DNA of 54,064 nt, taken from positions 1-54,064 of the IMG/VR virus record IMGVR_UViG_3300042309_000278; one strand, given 5' to 3'. Below are positions 36,681-44,908 of the stretch, one piece after another. This DNA comes from a virus. The notes beneath the pieces are model-generated. The model was not told the DNA's origin, did not search any database, and saw nothing but the letters and a program-made list of their open reading frames with translations. A program made the translations under genes and the position numbers. How positions within the stretch are numbered: the stretch's first letter is position 1; each line of letters begins with the position of its first letter.

Positions 36681-37315
36681 CTATAGTCTTTGGCTGAGTT
36701 CAGCAGGAATGAGATTTGGTCGCGGGTATATTCAAACTCTGTTTTGGTTGCAGTTTCATCTACATTATCCAGAGTTCCCAAATCACACCATTCAATTGTT
36801 ATGTATCCATAAACCACCAAACTATCATTACAAAAAAGTGGGAGAATGGAGAAAGCGATGGTGTCGTGCAACTCGTAGAACTTTTTGGTGTTCGACTCAA
36901 ACAAGCCGCTTGTCATTCTGATATGAGAATCGTTGTCTCTGAGTTGTTGAATGATCTCAACGAACCGACTCACCAAAACATCCTGCCTAAACTGCATAGT
37001 GGATGGTGTTTTAGGATCGCATGATTGATGAGATATACTCATTCTTCGCATACAAGAGCCGTCAGCAAACTTACCACCATTGTGAAATTGGGTAAGTGAG
37101 GTTCTTGATGCCTTGCTTTTCATACGCAGTTCACCCAACATATCGGATATCCGCATGTTGACGTGATTGAATGTCTCTTCTCTTCTTGCGGCTGTTCTTT
37201 TCTTAAAGTACCTAATAATAGGTTTTAATGCGATAATCGCCGTTATAAGAGCGGTCAATGATCCCAAAACAGCACCAAGAACCTCAACCCAACTAAGTAT
37301 TGAATCTGTACCCAT
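36677..37315 (-). CDS. Membrane-anchored protein with cytosolic GAF-like region, inside the baseplate operon
   Basis: I take the ATG at 37315 as the start, because a GGAG lies 6 bases before it; the longer frame would need TTG at 37327, with that GGAG inside it. The 212-residue protein has one membrane helix (about 10-34, ILSWVEVLGAVLGSLTALIT), a basic stop-transfer KKRTAARREE, then a helical linker and a folded domain. The domain opens SLTQFHNGGKF (about 73-83) and contains RMSISHQSCD and VVYGYITIEWC, a pattern reminiscent of GAF/PAS-type sensor domains. It sits between hub genes and gp25. A holin-like, superinfection-exclusion or injection role is possible; none is shown. It may have its own late promoter. 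Confidence 0.75.
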   Translation of the reverse strand: MGTDSILSWVEVLGAVLGSLTALITAIIALKPIIRYFKKRTAARREETFNHVNMRISDMLGELRMKSKASRTSLTQFHNGGKFADGSCMRRMSISHQSCDPKTPSTMQFRQDVLVSRFVEIIQQLRDNDSHIRMTSGLFESNTKKFYELHDTIAFSILPLFCNDSLVVYGYITIEWCDLGTLDNVDETATKTEFEYTRDQISFLLNSAKDYR

Positions 37316-37336
37316 ATCTTTCTCCAAAGTGTGAAA

Positions 37337-37344
37337 TATTTATC
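37337..37344 (-). promoter_or_regulatory. Candidate late promoter upstream of the membrane protein and wedge genes
   Basis: Minus-strand GATAAATA lies in the only real intergenic gap (37316-37378) of the baseplate block and is one base from the T4 late core. A start about six bases downstream would leave the GGAG and the ATG at 37315 on the transcript. This is the best placed of the candidate late promoters. Confidence 0.5.
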
Positions 37345-37378
37345 AACTACAAAATGATAAGATAATCACCATCAATCA

Positions 37379-38260
37379 TCAGACTGATCTATTCTTTAGA
37401 CTTGGGATAAGACTCAAAAAGTCCACTGGGGATCCCTCAACTGCCACCCCATTTTCTGCTGCCAAAGATGACAACTGACTACTTGCACCTGGCTGCGTTA
37501 TTAGATTTGTTATAAGTTGACCACCATAGCAAGGATCTGTCAATATGCTTGAGATTAGACCATTCGCTAAAGCATAATCGGCTAAAGCGATGGCAGCAGC
37601 AGCATAGGTTGCTTTATCTGCATTTTCAAACCCTTGCATAGTGGTTGTAAGTTCGCTTATGTTTGTGGACAACTGTCCGAGTTGGGAAAACAACGCACCG
37701 AGTTCTTGTGTATTCACGCCTTGGCTTAGACCTAGTTGATACCCAACCTCACCTAAAAGCCGACCAATTTCATAAGTGTTTGCGGCGAAATTATCAAAGA
37801 AAGGACCGACAATTCGTGGATCTAAAGAAGAGAACCCCTGTGTAAAATTATCTTGTAGAGTCTCGCCAGGATCTTTCAAAACTTCCTTCATGGAGTTGTA
37901 AGCAGACATCACACCAATAATTTGATCAAGTGTGTATGCGGGATCATCCCGTAATACGCCACTTAATCTATTTGTGTGTTGTTGAAATTTCTGAAGTTGG
38001 TCATTCATTGCATCTAAATTTTGATTCAATTCCGCAAGATCTTGGGTCGCTGCGCTAAGTCCTGCAATTTGTCCAATTAACCCATCAAGTTCTGGACCAA
38101 GGATATCGAAAATCTGTGTGAGTGGATTTCTCAATAAGTTTCCTGCCATAAAGTCGTTTATGAACTTTTTGGCACCTGGTGGGATTAGACCAGCAATAAC
38201 GCTGCAATTTGCAGCACTGAAAATACTAACACCCGTTTGAACCGAACTAAACGAACTCAT
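37379..38260 (-). CDS. Unknown helical virion protein (293 aa) next to the PAAR tip
   Basis: I do not recognise a T4 counterpart. The protein is rich in Leu, Gln, Ala, Ser and Asn and looks mainly helical: IFDILGPELDGLIGQIAGLS, DLAELNQNLDAMNDQLQKFQ, ELGALFSQLGQLSTNISELT. A short hydrophobic opening (SIFSAANCSVIAGLIPPG) is not a typical signal peptide. The start abuts the PAAR stop with no gap, and genes of this kind travel with PAAR and hub genes in related phages, so an internal tail or hub accessory, for example a protein carried in the tube, is a reasonable guess. Confidence 0.8.
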   Translation of the reverse strand: MSSFSSVQTGVSIFSAANCSVIAGLIPPGAKKFINDFMAGNLLRNPLTQIFDILGPELDGLIGQIAGLSAATQDLAELNQNLDAMNDQLQKFQQHTNRLSGVLRDDPAYTLDQIIGVMSAYNSMKEVLKDPGETLQDNFTQGFSSLDPRIVGPFFDNFAANTYEIGRLLGEVGYQLGLSQGVNTQELGALFSQLGQLSTNISELTTTMQGFENADKATYAAAAIALADYALANGLISSILTDPCYGGQLITNLITQPGASSQLSSLAAENGVAVEGSPVDFLSLIPSLKNRSV

Positions 38261-38524
38261 TTAACCAACCTCCACATCGCTATGGGATAAAAGAACATGA
38301 TTACAAGATGCAACATCACCAGTTCTACACACACCAAAATCCTCAACAAGGACTGACGTAAATGACGTGACCATTTTTGCTTTTTCGTGTTCATCTTCGT
38401 CGTGGGATGAAACCAAACTACCAAATCTTGCCACAGGCATATCGTTTACAAGCACAGAGTATGTCCCTGTCAATACGACACCACCACCAACATAACTTCT
38501 ACCAACCAATCCGACGTTTGGCAT
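38261..38524 (-). CDS. PAAR-motif tail-spike tip protein (gp5.4-like)
   Basis: An 87-residue PAAR protein. The motifs GGGVVLTGTYSVLVNDMPVA and ARFGSLVSSHD are followed later by VLVEDFGVCRTGDVASCNHV and LLSHSDVEVG, the usual two-part layout with His and Cys residues that bind a metal at the sharp end of the cone. In T4 and type VI secretion systems this protein caps the central spike formed by gp5 or VgrG and pierces the outer membrane. It overlaps the small CBM-like gene by one base and is one gene away from gp5. Confidence 0.9.
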   Translation of the reverse strand: MPNVGLVGRSYVGGGVVLTGTYSVLVNDMPVARFGSLVSSHDEDEHEKAKMVTSFTSVLVEDFGVCRTGDVASCNHVLLSHSDVEVG

Positions 38525-38718
38525 TAGAACTCTCCCCCATCCAATCTAGTTATGTTGAACCCTGCAAGTAGTTCAAAACCAGATTCGTAGAAATATGGAG
38601 GAATACCCCGAGTTTGTTTTTTGCAGATATAAGTGAATCCGTCATCAATGTAATAAACCACATCACCCACATTGTAGGTTGTGGTTAGATCGAATGTTCC
38701 TTTCCAAACTATTTGCAT
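38524..38718 (-). CDS. Small carbohydrate-binding-module-like protein (64 aa)
   Basis: A compact protein with the pattern of a CBM5/12-type (chitin-binding) fold: IVWKGTFDLTTTYNVGDVVY, then YIDDGFTYICKKQTRGIPP, then FELLAGF. The W, Y...GDVVYY and Y-C spacing fits the three-strand module used by bacterial chitinases and by many phage tail proteins. Standing alone between gp5 and PAAR, it may decorate or extend the spike, or bind peptidoglycan or glycan under the baseplate. The ATG at 38718 follows a strong GGGGGAG. The fold call is from pattern only. Confidence 0.75.
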   Translation of the reverse strand: MQIVWKGTFDLTTTYNVGDVVYYIDDGFTYICKKQTRGIPPYFYESGFELLAGFNITRLDGGEF

Positions 38719-38721
38719 CTA

Positions 38722-39888
38722 TCAAACTCCCCCAAATGGATTTGGATAAACGCCAGGAATAATAAATGCATCACTAGCAGACTCGCCTTTTCTAGAAAGG
38801 CAATTCAATTTAATACTAGTGGTCTTACCAGAAAGTGCCAAATCACTACCAATTTTAGTTTTCAGAATCACATCACCAATAGCAGACGACACAACAAATC
38901 CACCAATTCCATAAACCTCATGGACACAGTTTCCCATGACCTTGGTGTATTTGTTGCCTATTATTGTTTCGCGATAATCGCCAAGAACAGAAACATCCCA
39001 TGTTCCATATACGATAGCCCTAACATCTTTTAGTGCTTGTAGATTTACATTACCGTCAACTTGAAGATTTAGACTTCCGCCCGGAATACCACTACCAACA
39101 TAAATGCTTGCATCACCATTTACAGTTATTTTTGCTGCACCATTTATCTGTACAAAATCACTTCCTGCTATCAGTTCATAGTTGTTGCCAACAATCTTGT
39201 GAACTCTCGTTCCCGATGGATTGCCCGCAAATCCATTTGCAACTTCTTCAAATGATCCACCGGGATGATATGTGTGGTGTCTTTCTTTGCCTGACGTATC
39301 ATCCCACTCTTCCACCATACCAGAAGCCGTGGCAAAGACTTTGTTGTTTGGATATTGTGGGTTGTATGGAGTTTCTGGTTCGGACCAGCGTTGTGTGTCA
39401 AGAGCATCCCATGCAACAGGGACTAACTTCGTGGTTCCATTCTTTTTGGACTCAACAATAGTCTTGTCTGTGTGTTCACCCGTGGCAAGAAAGTTGACAT
39501 CGCTATGCTTTGCATCAACATATTCTTGAGTGGGATATGTTCCTGATGGATCGTTGAACCCAACCTTCTTATCTGATATTTCTTGTGGTATGCCACCAAC
39601 GGAAAACATCACAATCGGTTGTTGTGCATTGATTCCATCTCTGAAAAATCCAAACACATGGGTTCCCGTCAAAAGTCCAGTTGGAGATTTTCCAACTCCA
39701 CTTATCGACGCGCTAGTGATGTCTAGCAGTGGATGCGCCCAAGGCAGATCTTCCGTTGGAAGATTTTTCTTGTTTTCGGGATGATATCCGAAGATGCGAA
39801 CACGAACTCTACCGAGTTTTAATGGGTCATTTGTGTCTTCAACGACACCAAACCACCAAACAAATCCAGTCTGACCCATTATGTTCAT
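38722..39888 (-). CDS. 5: Central spike / hub protein, gp5-like without the lysozyme domain
   Basis: A 388-residue protein. The N-terminal OB-fold (about 1-110) is clear: FVWWFGVVEDTNDPLKLGRV, RVRIFGYHPENKK, LPWAHPL and GTHVFGFFRDGINAQQPIVM. Residues about 215-375 are a repetitive beta-prism (GNNYELIAGSDFVQINGAAK, INVNGDASIYVGS-type strands, GDYRETIIGNKYTKVMGNCV), as in the triple-stranded helix of gp5 or VgrG. The segment in between is about 100 residues with no lysozyme motifs, whereas T4 gp5 (575 residues) carries a lysozyme there. It therefore pierces but probably does not digest the wall. The start follows GAAAGGAAC, just after the 46-aa gene. Confidence 0.92.
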   Translation of the reverse strand: MNIMGQTGFVWWFGVVEDTNDPLKLGRVRVRIFGYHPENKKNLPTEDLPWAHPLLDITSASISGVGKSPTGLLTGTHVFGFFRDGINAQQPIVMFSVGGIPQEISDKKVGFNDPSGTYPTQEYVDAKHSDVNFLATGEHTDKTIVESKKNGTTKLVPVAWDALDTQRWSEPETPYNPQYPNNKVFATASGMVEEWDDTSGKERHHTYHPGGSFEEVANGFAGNPSGTRVHKIVGNNYELIAGSDFVQINGAAKITVNGDASIYVGSGIPGGSLNLQVDGNVNLQALKDVRAIVYGTWDVSVLGDYRETIIGNKYTKVMGNCVHEVYGIGGFVVSSAIGDVILKTKIGSDLALSGKTTSIKLNCLSRKGESASDAFIIPGVYPNPFGGV

Positions 39889-39891
39889 CTA

Positions 39892-40032
39892 TCATCGGTT
39901 CCTTTCAGAAGTACCGAAGTTTTCATTGCCCCATCTCTCCCAATCAAGGAGTTCTTCCTTGGTGTAAGGCAACTTCCACAACTTTTCTTCCGTTTCTCTT
40001 GGCGTAATTACCTTCTTTTCGGTTTCTTCCAT
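39892..40032 (-). CDS. Small charged protein (46 aa) upstream of gp5
   Basis: An intact short frame from the ATG at 40032 to the TGA at 39894-39892, sequence MEETEKKVITPRETEEKLWK then LPYTKEELLDWERWGNENFG and a short end. It is highly charged, with three Trp, and probably helical. It fills the gap between the hub gene and gp5, and its stop lies 3 bases before the gp5 ATG, with a GGAG about 11 bases before its own start. The compact packing supports a real gene; the function is unknown, perhaps a hub assembly factor. Confidence 0.6.
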   Translation of the reverse strand: MEETEKKVITPRETEEKLWKLPYTKEELLDWERWGNENFGTSERNR

Positions 40033-40056
40033 AGTTCAACTCCATTTCAAATAGTA

Positions 40057-41361
40057 TTAAATCTCAAAAACGTCAGGGATTCCTTTAATCAACGAATCCT
40101 TAGCCAACTCCAACGTGGTGTTGTATCCATCCTCCCTATTTATCTTGTGTTTCATGGAGGTGATGATGTATTTGCCACTCAAAAACATGTCTTCCCAATC
40201 CTTTTCATTGGTGTCAAGGAATCCTATTTTCGGTATCTCAAAATCGATGACATCCAACAGACGCAGTGTGGAGTTTCCATTTACGAGCAACGACAACTTA
40301 ATCGTGTTGAACTGCCGAAGTACACTTGCCCTAACAGGAAAATAATCCTGTGGAGCATCGTTGTCGATGATTGAATCTGTTCTCTTGGTTTGAACAGGCA
40401 TATAGTTCAAAAACCCAAGTTTTGCATTAGTTAGTTCTCTATCAGCAGAGGATATCAATTTATGCTCATTTAAGTGATATGTTCTGTCAAAAGAGTTGTG
40501 GTAATCATATTCGTAATACGACATCTTTTTAGTAGTGATGTCGTGAGTCATAAGATATCCCGAATACATCCCCGTCTTATATTCCATCAATCTATCAAAA
40601 TACGAAGACACATTGTAATCTTGTACTTTTTCAAGATATCGATTTACGTTGGAGGTGTTTACAGAATTGTTAGGCTCGTAACGATACGTCATTACTGGCG
40701 GTAAAATAGACCTACCAACTATGTCTGCAAAATGAAACCCATCAACGTCCTCATAGAAGACAAAGCATGATGGACCTCTACCATTTGACGGACCTGGAGT
40801 AAAGGCTCTCTTCGCTAACCAGTTGATTGAATTGATTGGTGTCCAGTATGGAAATATAAACTGAAAAGACTTGTTGTTTGTTTCATCTATACTGATACCG
40901 ATAGAACCTTTGAAGTTTTCATCAAATATTTCTTTGGCTATTTTACCTATCGATCCTTTTTTAGAACACGATATCTTTCTCTTGTTATTATCATATTGAA
41001 CAACACTGATAAACTTCATTTTGCACGTTTCAGACTTCTCGTTGGTGGTTCTTGATTTGCCGAAAATGGCAAAAATCCTGGCAACTATGTCAACAGTATC
41101 TTTTGCACCTTTTGTTCGATATGAAATTTCAATTATTTCATTCCCAACAAGTGGAATAGTTTCAGAGTAGTTTAGGGTATCAACTATCGTCAACTCACCA
41201 ATCATTTTGGTATCAAAGATGGTTTCGTAAATAACAACCTCAACAAACTGCGGCAGCAAGTTTATAGGGTCGCCACCTTTAGTAGATGTGATCTGTAACT
41301 TGAGTATCTCAAAGTCATTTTGCTTTATATAAGCATTTTCTTCTTTTGCGATATTAGGCAT
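40057..41361 (-). CDS. Baseplate hub protein, gp27-like
   Basis: A 434-residue protein (T4 gp27 is 391) lying between gp53 and gp5. The layout fits the gp27/gpD hub fold: an N-terminal tube-like domain (FVEVVIYETIFDTKMIGELT, PLVGNEIIEISYRTKG), INWLAKRAFTP, the segment SCFVFYEDVDGFHFADIVGR that matches the typical KFVFVWQDIMGV-type strand of gp27, and a second tube-like half ending with SGKYIITSMKHKINREDGYN. Three copies would form the adaptor between the tube and the gp5 spike. The start overlaps gp53 by 8 bases. Similarity is structural rather than strong in sequence, so the gene number is left out. Confidence 0.85.
   Translation of the reverse strand: MPNIAKEENAYIKQNDFEILKLQITSTKGGDPINLLPQFVEVVIYETIFDTKMIGELTIVDTLNYSETIPLVGNEIIEISYRTKGAKDTVDIVARIFAIFGKSRTTNEKSETCKMKFISVVQYDNNKRKISCSKKGSIGKIAKEIFDENFKGSIGISIDETNNKSFQFIFPYWTPINSINWLAKRAFTPGPSNGRGPSCFVFYEDVDGFHFADIVGRSILPPVMTYRYEPNNSVNTSNVNRYLEKVQDYNVSSYFDRLMEYKTGMYSGYLMTHDITTKKMSYYEYDYHNSFDRTYHLNEHKLISSADRELTNAKLGFLNYMPVQTKRTDSIIDNDAPQDYFPVRASVLRQFNTIKLSLLVNGNSTLRLLDVIDFEIPKIGFLDTNEKDWEDMFLSGKYIITSMKHKINREDGYNTTLELAKDSLIKGIPDVFEI
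40137..40144 (-). promoter_or_regulatory. Candidate late promoter inside the hub gene
   Basis: Minus-strand GATAAATA, followed closely by GGGAGGATG, lies near the 3' end of the hub gene, about 105 bases before the 46-aa gene and gp5. It is identical to the candidates at 24734 and 37337. It may be chance within coding sequence. Confidence 0.25.
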
Positions 41362-42223
41362 TTCTCAAAAAGTTCTCCACGTCTCTGTTTACATCTCTGA
41401 GATATCTACCATCAACAAGAACTATATTTCGCTTCTCATCATTTTGTGATATCTCGTAGTCTCTATTTGTAACAAGTTCATTGGCATAGTCTTCCAAGAC
41501 GTAACGTCCAAGTGGGGTTGCCCCGAAAGTAAACCCAAAACTTGAGGTGGACAAAAACTCACCATGAAGAGATGATGGAACTCTTGGATCAAGTATTTCA
41601 CCATCCGAGTTTTCAAAGTGGTGTGCTGCATATGGTGACTCTATCACTTTTCCTATTCTGGCAACGTAATAAGTTGTAACACCCAACGCATTGGTGTTTG
41701 CACCAGCAATGTAGTCTCCTTCAGCGGGAATCCACGCGGTCTTCTGTGTGAAGTCCATCACCAAACGACAATACTGAGGATCGTATTCTACGACTCTTGC
41801 ATTCATCAAGGAACTTTGAATAGATGGCTGTAGGCTTGCATTGGTTTGCGTGGTTGCATAGACAATGTCATTCGTTCTAAAAGAACCTTCAAAGGCTTTT
41901 GTTCCACCGACATCGGTGAGAAACAACGTGTAGCCGGGATATTTTTCGTTGACGTAGTTATCCAAAGAATTTGATGATAAAACCCAATCGTAGTATGGAT
42001 TGATTAGATTATTAAGACTCATCACCACCCAATTCATATTGGAGTCTTTGTAGACACGATCTGCCAAAACTTCTAAACGATCTGTGTCGTTTATAGTCAC
42101 ATTGATTGGGTATGCCCCCTCATCAATTACGGTTTGTTCTACCTTAAAACGAACCGTGATGTCGGACATCTCACGATAGCCATATGGAGTGATGTAGTTT
42201 ACTCTTGGTAGTTTATCGTACAT
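41354..42223 (-). CDS. 53: Baseplate wedge protein, gp53-like
   Basis: A 289-residue protein. The first 110 residues carry the gp53 pattern: KLPRVNYITPYGYREMSDIT, RLEVLADRVYKDSNMNWVVM and SLNNLINPYYDWVLSSNSLD, then YVNEKYPGYTLFL. In T4 the matching blocks are PEELANAIYGNPQLYWVLLM and NYDPYYGWI. The middle and end are longer than in T4 gp53 (196) and include DYANELVTNRDYEISQNDEK. gp53 clamps neighbouring wedges around the hub. It overlaps the hub gene and lies one base from the gp48 stop. Confidence 0.92.
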   Translation of the reverse strand: MYDKLPRVNYITPYGYREMSDITVRFKVEQTVIDEGAYPINVTINDTDRLEVLADRVYKDSNMNWVVMSLNNLINPYYDWVLSSNSLDNYVNEKYPGYTLFLTDVGGTKAFEGSFRTNDIVYATTQTNASLQPSIQSSLMNARVVEYDPQYCRLVMDFTQKTAWIPAEGDYIAGANTNALGVTTYYVARIGKVIESPYAAHHFENSDGEILDPRVPSSLHGEFLSTSSFGFTFGATPLGRYVLEDYANELVTNRDYEISQNDEKRNIVLVDGRYLRDVNRDVENFLRNA

Positions 42224-42224
42224 T

Positions 42225-43763
42225 TTAGTATCCGTGTACTATGTGTTCGTTTGTCAACTGTTCCATTTCTTGGAATCCAAGTTCAAGACGAATGAATGCT
42301 GGCTTTGAATCGGTGAAGGTCTTAAAATCACCAGCAGCAGCATAATCCACATTTATTGATTGGAGTGCGAGTCTTGGTAGTTTTGGTAGGTTGTCGTTTA
42401 TCACAATCATCCCGCTTGGTTCTTCGATTGTAAAAAACGACATCTCAAACTCCGCTGGAAATGTGAAGAAGTGTCCACCACCACCCTGAAGACCAGGATA
42501 AGCATGATATCGAAGCATTCGTATGATATTAAGAACCGTCTCCGCTTCCTTTTCATTTCGTGGGGCGAAATCGAAGGTGAAGTTGTGGCTACGAGTTCCG
42601 ACATCACGGAACATCATTTCCCTTCTAGGATTCTGAACTGTTCTTTGTTGTGCTGCTCGTATAGCACCCGCATTGACTTCCTGTAAATTCTCACCAACAC
42701 CAAAAGGTATTTTTCCTGCTATAGAACTAATTGCATCAGAAATTCCTTTTCGCCCAACTTTTTCAATCGCAGCAGATACGGCTCCTCTTTTTCCAGTTAG
42801 TGCATCTAACACCATTTTAGAAGTTCCCATCTCTTCTTCGGAATATATCAACTGATCATTTATAGAAAACTTTTGTGGCATGTAAAGGCATATGGTGTCT
42901 TTAGACTTCACATTTGCGTTATTGAAACGTCGGTTTGCCAAAAGTATATTTTGTTCTTCGCGCGGGCGATTGACTGCTCTACCCGAAGCACCTCTACGAT
43001 TATAGTTTCTTGGATTTTTGTTTGCTTCTGCAAGGTTGTCTCTGAGAGATGCTTCCCCATAACTAGCAACAAATTTCGTGGTGTTCAGTAAGCCTTCTGT
43101 TACAAAATTCCATGTTGACTCTATTATTCCAGCGTCACCAGCACCTTGAATAACTCTATCATTTGAACCTATGTTTTCATCCGATGTTAATCCTAAAGAT
43201 CTTAAACCTTCTGATGAGAAAATTGCTTTGGAGTACCTATCTGCTTGTGCTTGTGAGTAGCCAGCCTGAATGAGAGTATTATACGTTGCTGTCTCATTAT
43301 CGCCAATCAACCAGCCCTGTCTAGCCTCACCCGCAGACTGATTTCCGCCTTTAGCCAAAATGGAACTTGTTACTTGATTGTATTCTCTGGTTGAGAGACG
43401 AACTTCATCGGATGTTCCTTGATAAATATTAAGTGTGATGAAGTGTCTAAATCTTCGATTCTTACCCAACTCTTGTGGGTATACGAGAAATGATGGGATT
43501 CCAAGTATTGCGTTTTGTTGGTCTGGATCTATTTGAATGCGACCATTTTCGTCGGCTCCACCAAACTCAGAACCCATGTTTCCTTGTGATGATGTTGCAT
43601 TGATGAGTTCTTCTAATGATCGATCACCAGGACGGTAATATGATGTCTTTTCTTTGGAGCGCGAGTTACCACCAGCCGCACCGAGTATGGGATACTCAAG
43701 TTGGTTTGGAATCGTTTGATTTTCTGTGTAATATAACTTCTCTATGTTCTTTCGTTCAGGCAT
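42225..43763 (-). CDS. 48: Tail tube cap on baseplate, gp48-like
   Basis: A 512-residue protein (T4 gp48 is 364). The C-terminal half holds the recognisable gp48/gp54-type tube fold: NPRREMMFRDVGTRSHNFTF, DFAPRNEKEAETVLNIIRML, RYHAYPGLQGGGGHFFTFPA and FKTFTDSKPAFIRLELGFQE. The N-terminal 250 residues are extra and hydrophilic (NKNPRNYNRRGASGRAVNRP) and include a mostly helical stretch. gp48 and gp54 form the first rings on the hub from which the tube grows. No good ribosome binding site is visible, because the ATG abuts the divergent gp4 start; its leader lies inside gp4. Confidence 0.93.
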   Translation of the reverse strand: MPERKNIEKLYYTENQTIPNQLEYPILGAAGGNSRSKEKTSYYRPGDRSLEELINATSSQGNMGSEFGGADENGRIQIDPDQQNAILGIPSFLVYPQELGKNRRFRHFITLNIYQGTSDEVRLSTREYNQVTSSILAKGGNQSAGEARQGWLIGDNETATYNTLIQAGYSQAQADRYSKAIFSSEGLRSLGLTSDENIGSNDRVIQGAGDAGIIESTWNFVTEGLLNTTKFVASYGEASLRDNLAEANKNPRNYNRRGASGRAVNRPREEQNILLANRRFNNANVKSKDTICLYMPQKFSINDQLIYSEEEMGTSKMVLDALTGKRGAVSAAIEKVGRKGISDAISSIAGKIPFGVGENLQEVNAGAIRAAQQRTVQNPRREMMFRDVGTRSHNFTFDFAPRNEKEAETVLNIIRMLRYHAYPGLQGGGGHFFTFPAEFEMSFFTIEEPSGMIVINDNLPKLPRLALQSINVDYAAAGDFKTFTDSKPAFIRLELGFQEMEQLTNEHIVHGY

Positions 43764-44222
43764 ATGGTTAACCGAGAAAACAAGTTCCTACAGGGCGTAT
43801 TCAGTCCAAAGAACCCCAAGAAGTATAGGGGTGATCCCACAAAGATTATGTATAGGAGTTCGTGGGAGAGAAAGTTTATGGACTATTGCGATTTGAAGGA
43901 ATCCATCGTTGAGTGGTCGAGCGAATCAACAATCATTCCATACCACTACGACCTCGACGGAAAGACCCATCGATATTTCATAGACTTCAAGATTGTCGTG
44001 CGAGAGAAGAACGACATTCTACAAACGTATCTGGTTGAGATAAAACCAAAGAAACAAACTCAGCCACCAAAGCAGCCGAAGAGAAAAACCAAAACTTACA
44101 TGTATGAGTCTTTTCAGTACGTCAAAAACCAAAATAAATGGGATGCTGCAAAAAAGTATGCAGAAGTCAGAGGGTGGAAGTTCATTGTCTTGACTGAAAC
44201 AGATCTTGGAATCAAAAACTAA
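43764..44222 (+). CDS. 4: Head completion nuclease, gp4-like
   Basis: A 152-residue protein, the same length as T4 gp4 (about 150). It has a PD-(D/E)XK-type core: IMYRSSWERKFMDYCD (E35), HRYFIDFKIVV (D74) and TYLVEIKPKK (E92, K94), then a basic stretch KQPKRKTKTYMY and a final helix-strand (AAKKYAEVRGWKFIVL). In T4, gp4 (also called gp50/65) is needed to finish the head before the tail joins. It is the first of the plus-strand genes; the ATG directly follows the CAT of divergent gp48. The stop overlaps the next ATG by one base. Confidence 0.9.
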   Translation: MVNRENKFLQGVFSPKNPKKYRGDPTKIMYRSSWERKFMDYCDLKESIVEWSSESTIIPYHYDLDGKTHRYFIDFKIVVREKNDILQTYLVEIKPKKQTQPPKQPKRKTKTYMYESFQYVKNQNKWDAAKKYAEVRGWKFIVLTETDLGIKN

Positions 44223-44905
44223 TGCAAAATCAAAACGAGCCAATGACCCTCAAAGTAATCTTTGAGCAACTTCAGGCAATGAAGGACGAGGATTTGGATT
44301 CTCCAACGGAAGACCAAGAAGTAGCATCATTGCGGTGGTATGAGCAATACACAGTAGAAGCATACCGAGAAATAACAGAGACGAGTGAGCGATCATACAA
44401 AGACAAACAGCGAATTTTGCAAAACAGTATACCCGAATACTATACACCAATTCAAAAAGCGGGAACCATGTGGTCTTTCTTATATGAAGCAGACAGCGAC
44501 CGTCTTCAGTACTGGGACAGGATTCCGTTAGTCTTGAGAATGATCGACAACAAAGATGATACCAACACTTTCATGGGGATGAATCTTCACTATCTCTATC
44601 CCCGTTACAGAAAGATTTTGCTTTTGAGTTTGTTGCGGCGAGTTACGGGTGATTTGGAAAATGAAAATGCCAGAATAACTAAACTGAATAGTACATCGCT
44701 GTTCAAATTTCCTGATAAATATGGAAGAGCCTGTATTCGTCGCTACAAATACGACAACATTCGAAGAAAACCTATTCGTATACCACCAGAACACTGGCTC
44801 AAAATGATTTACCTACCAACATATCACTTTGTTGGCGGAAGACCTAATAAGGTGTGGGCAAAGACTTATGAAACAATGAAGAAGATGGGATTAACAAAAA
44901 GGTAA
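44222..44905 (+). CDS. Conserved T4-like protein of unknown function (227 aa)
   Basis: I recognise a conserved phage pattern but not a named T4 gene: TMWSFLYEADSDRLQYWDRI then PLVLRMIDNKD, then TFMGMNLHYLYPRYRKILLL. Related proteins in many phages carry a similar F.Y-P-K....LPYYDRFPLV...G.NLHYL arrangement. The N-terminal 75 residues are helical and acidic, and the end is basic (YKYDNIRRKPIRIPP, KTYETMKKMGLTKR), so nucleic acid or head contact is possible. It overlaps gp4 by one base and is 3 bases from gp54, in a head-tail completion operon. Confidence 0.82.
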   Translation: MQNQNEPMTLKVIFEQLQAMKDEDLDSPTEDQEVASLRWYEQYTVEAYREITETSERSYKDKQRILQNSIPEYYTPIQKAGTMWSFLYEADSDRLQYWDRIPLVLRMIDNKDDTNTFMGMNLHYLYPRYRKILLLSLLRRVTGDLENENARITKLNSTSLFKFPDKYGRACIRRYKYDNIRRKPIRIPPEHWLKMIYLPTYHFVGGRPNKVWAKTYETMKKMGLTKR

Positions 44906-44908
44906 TCG

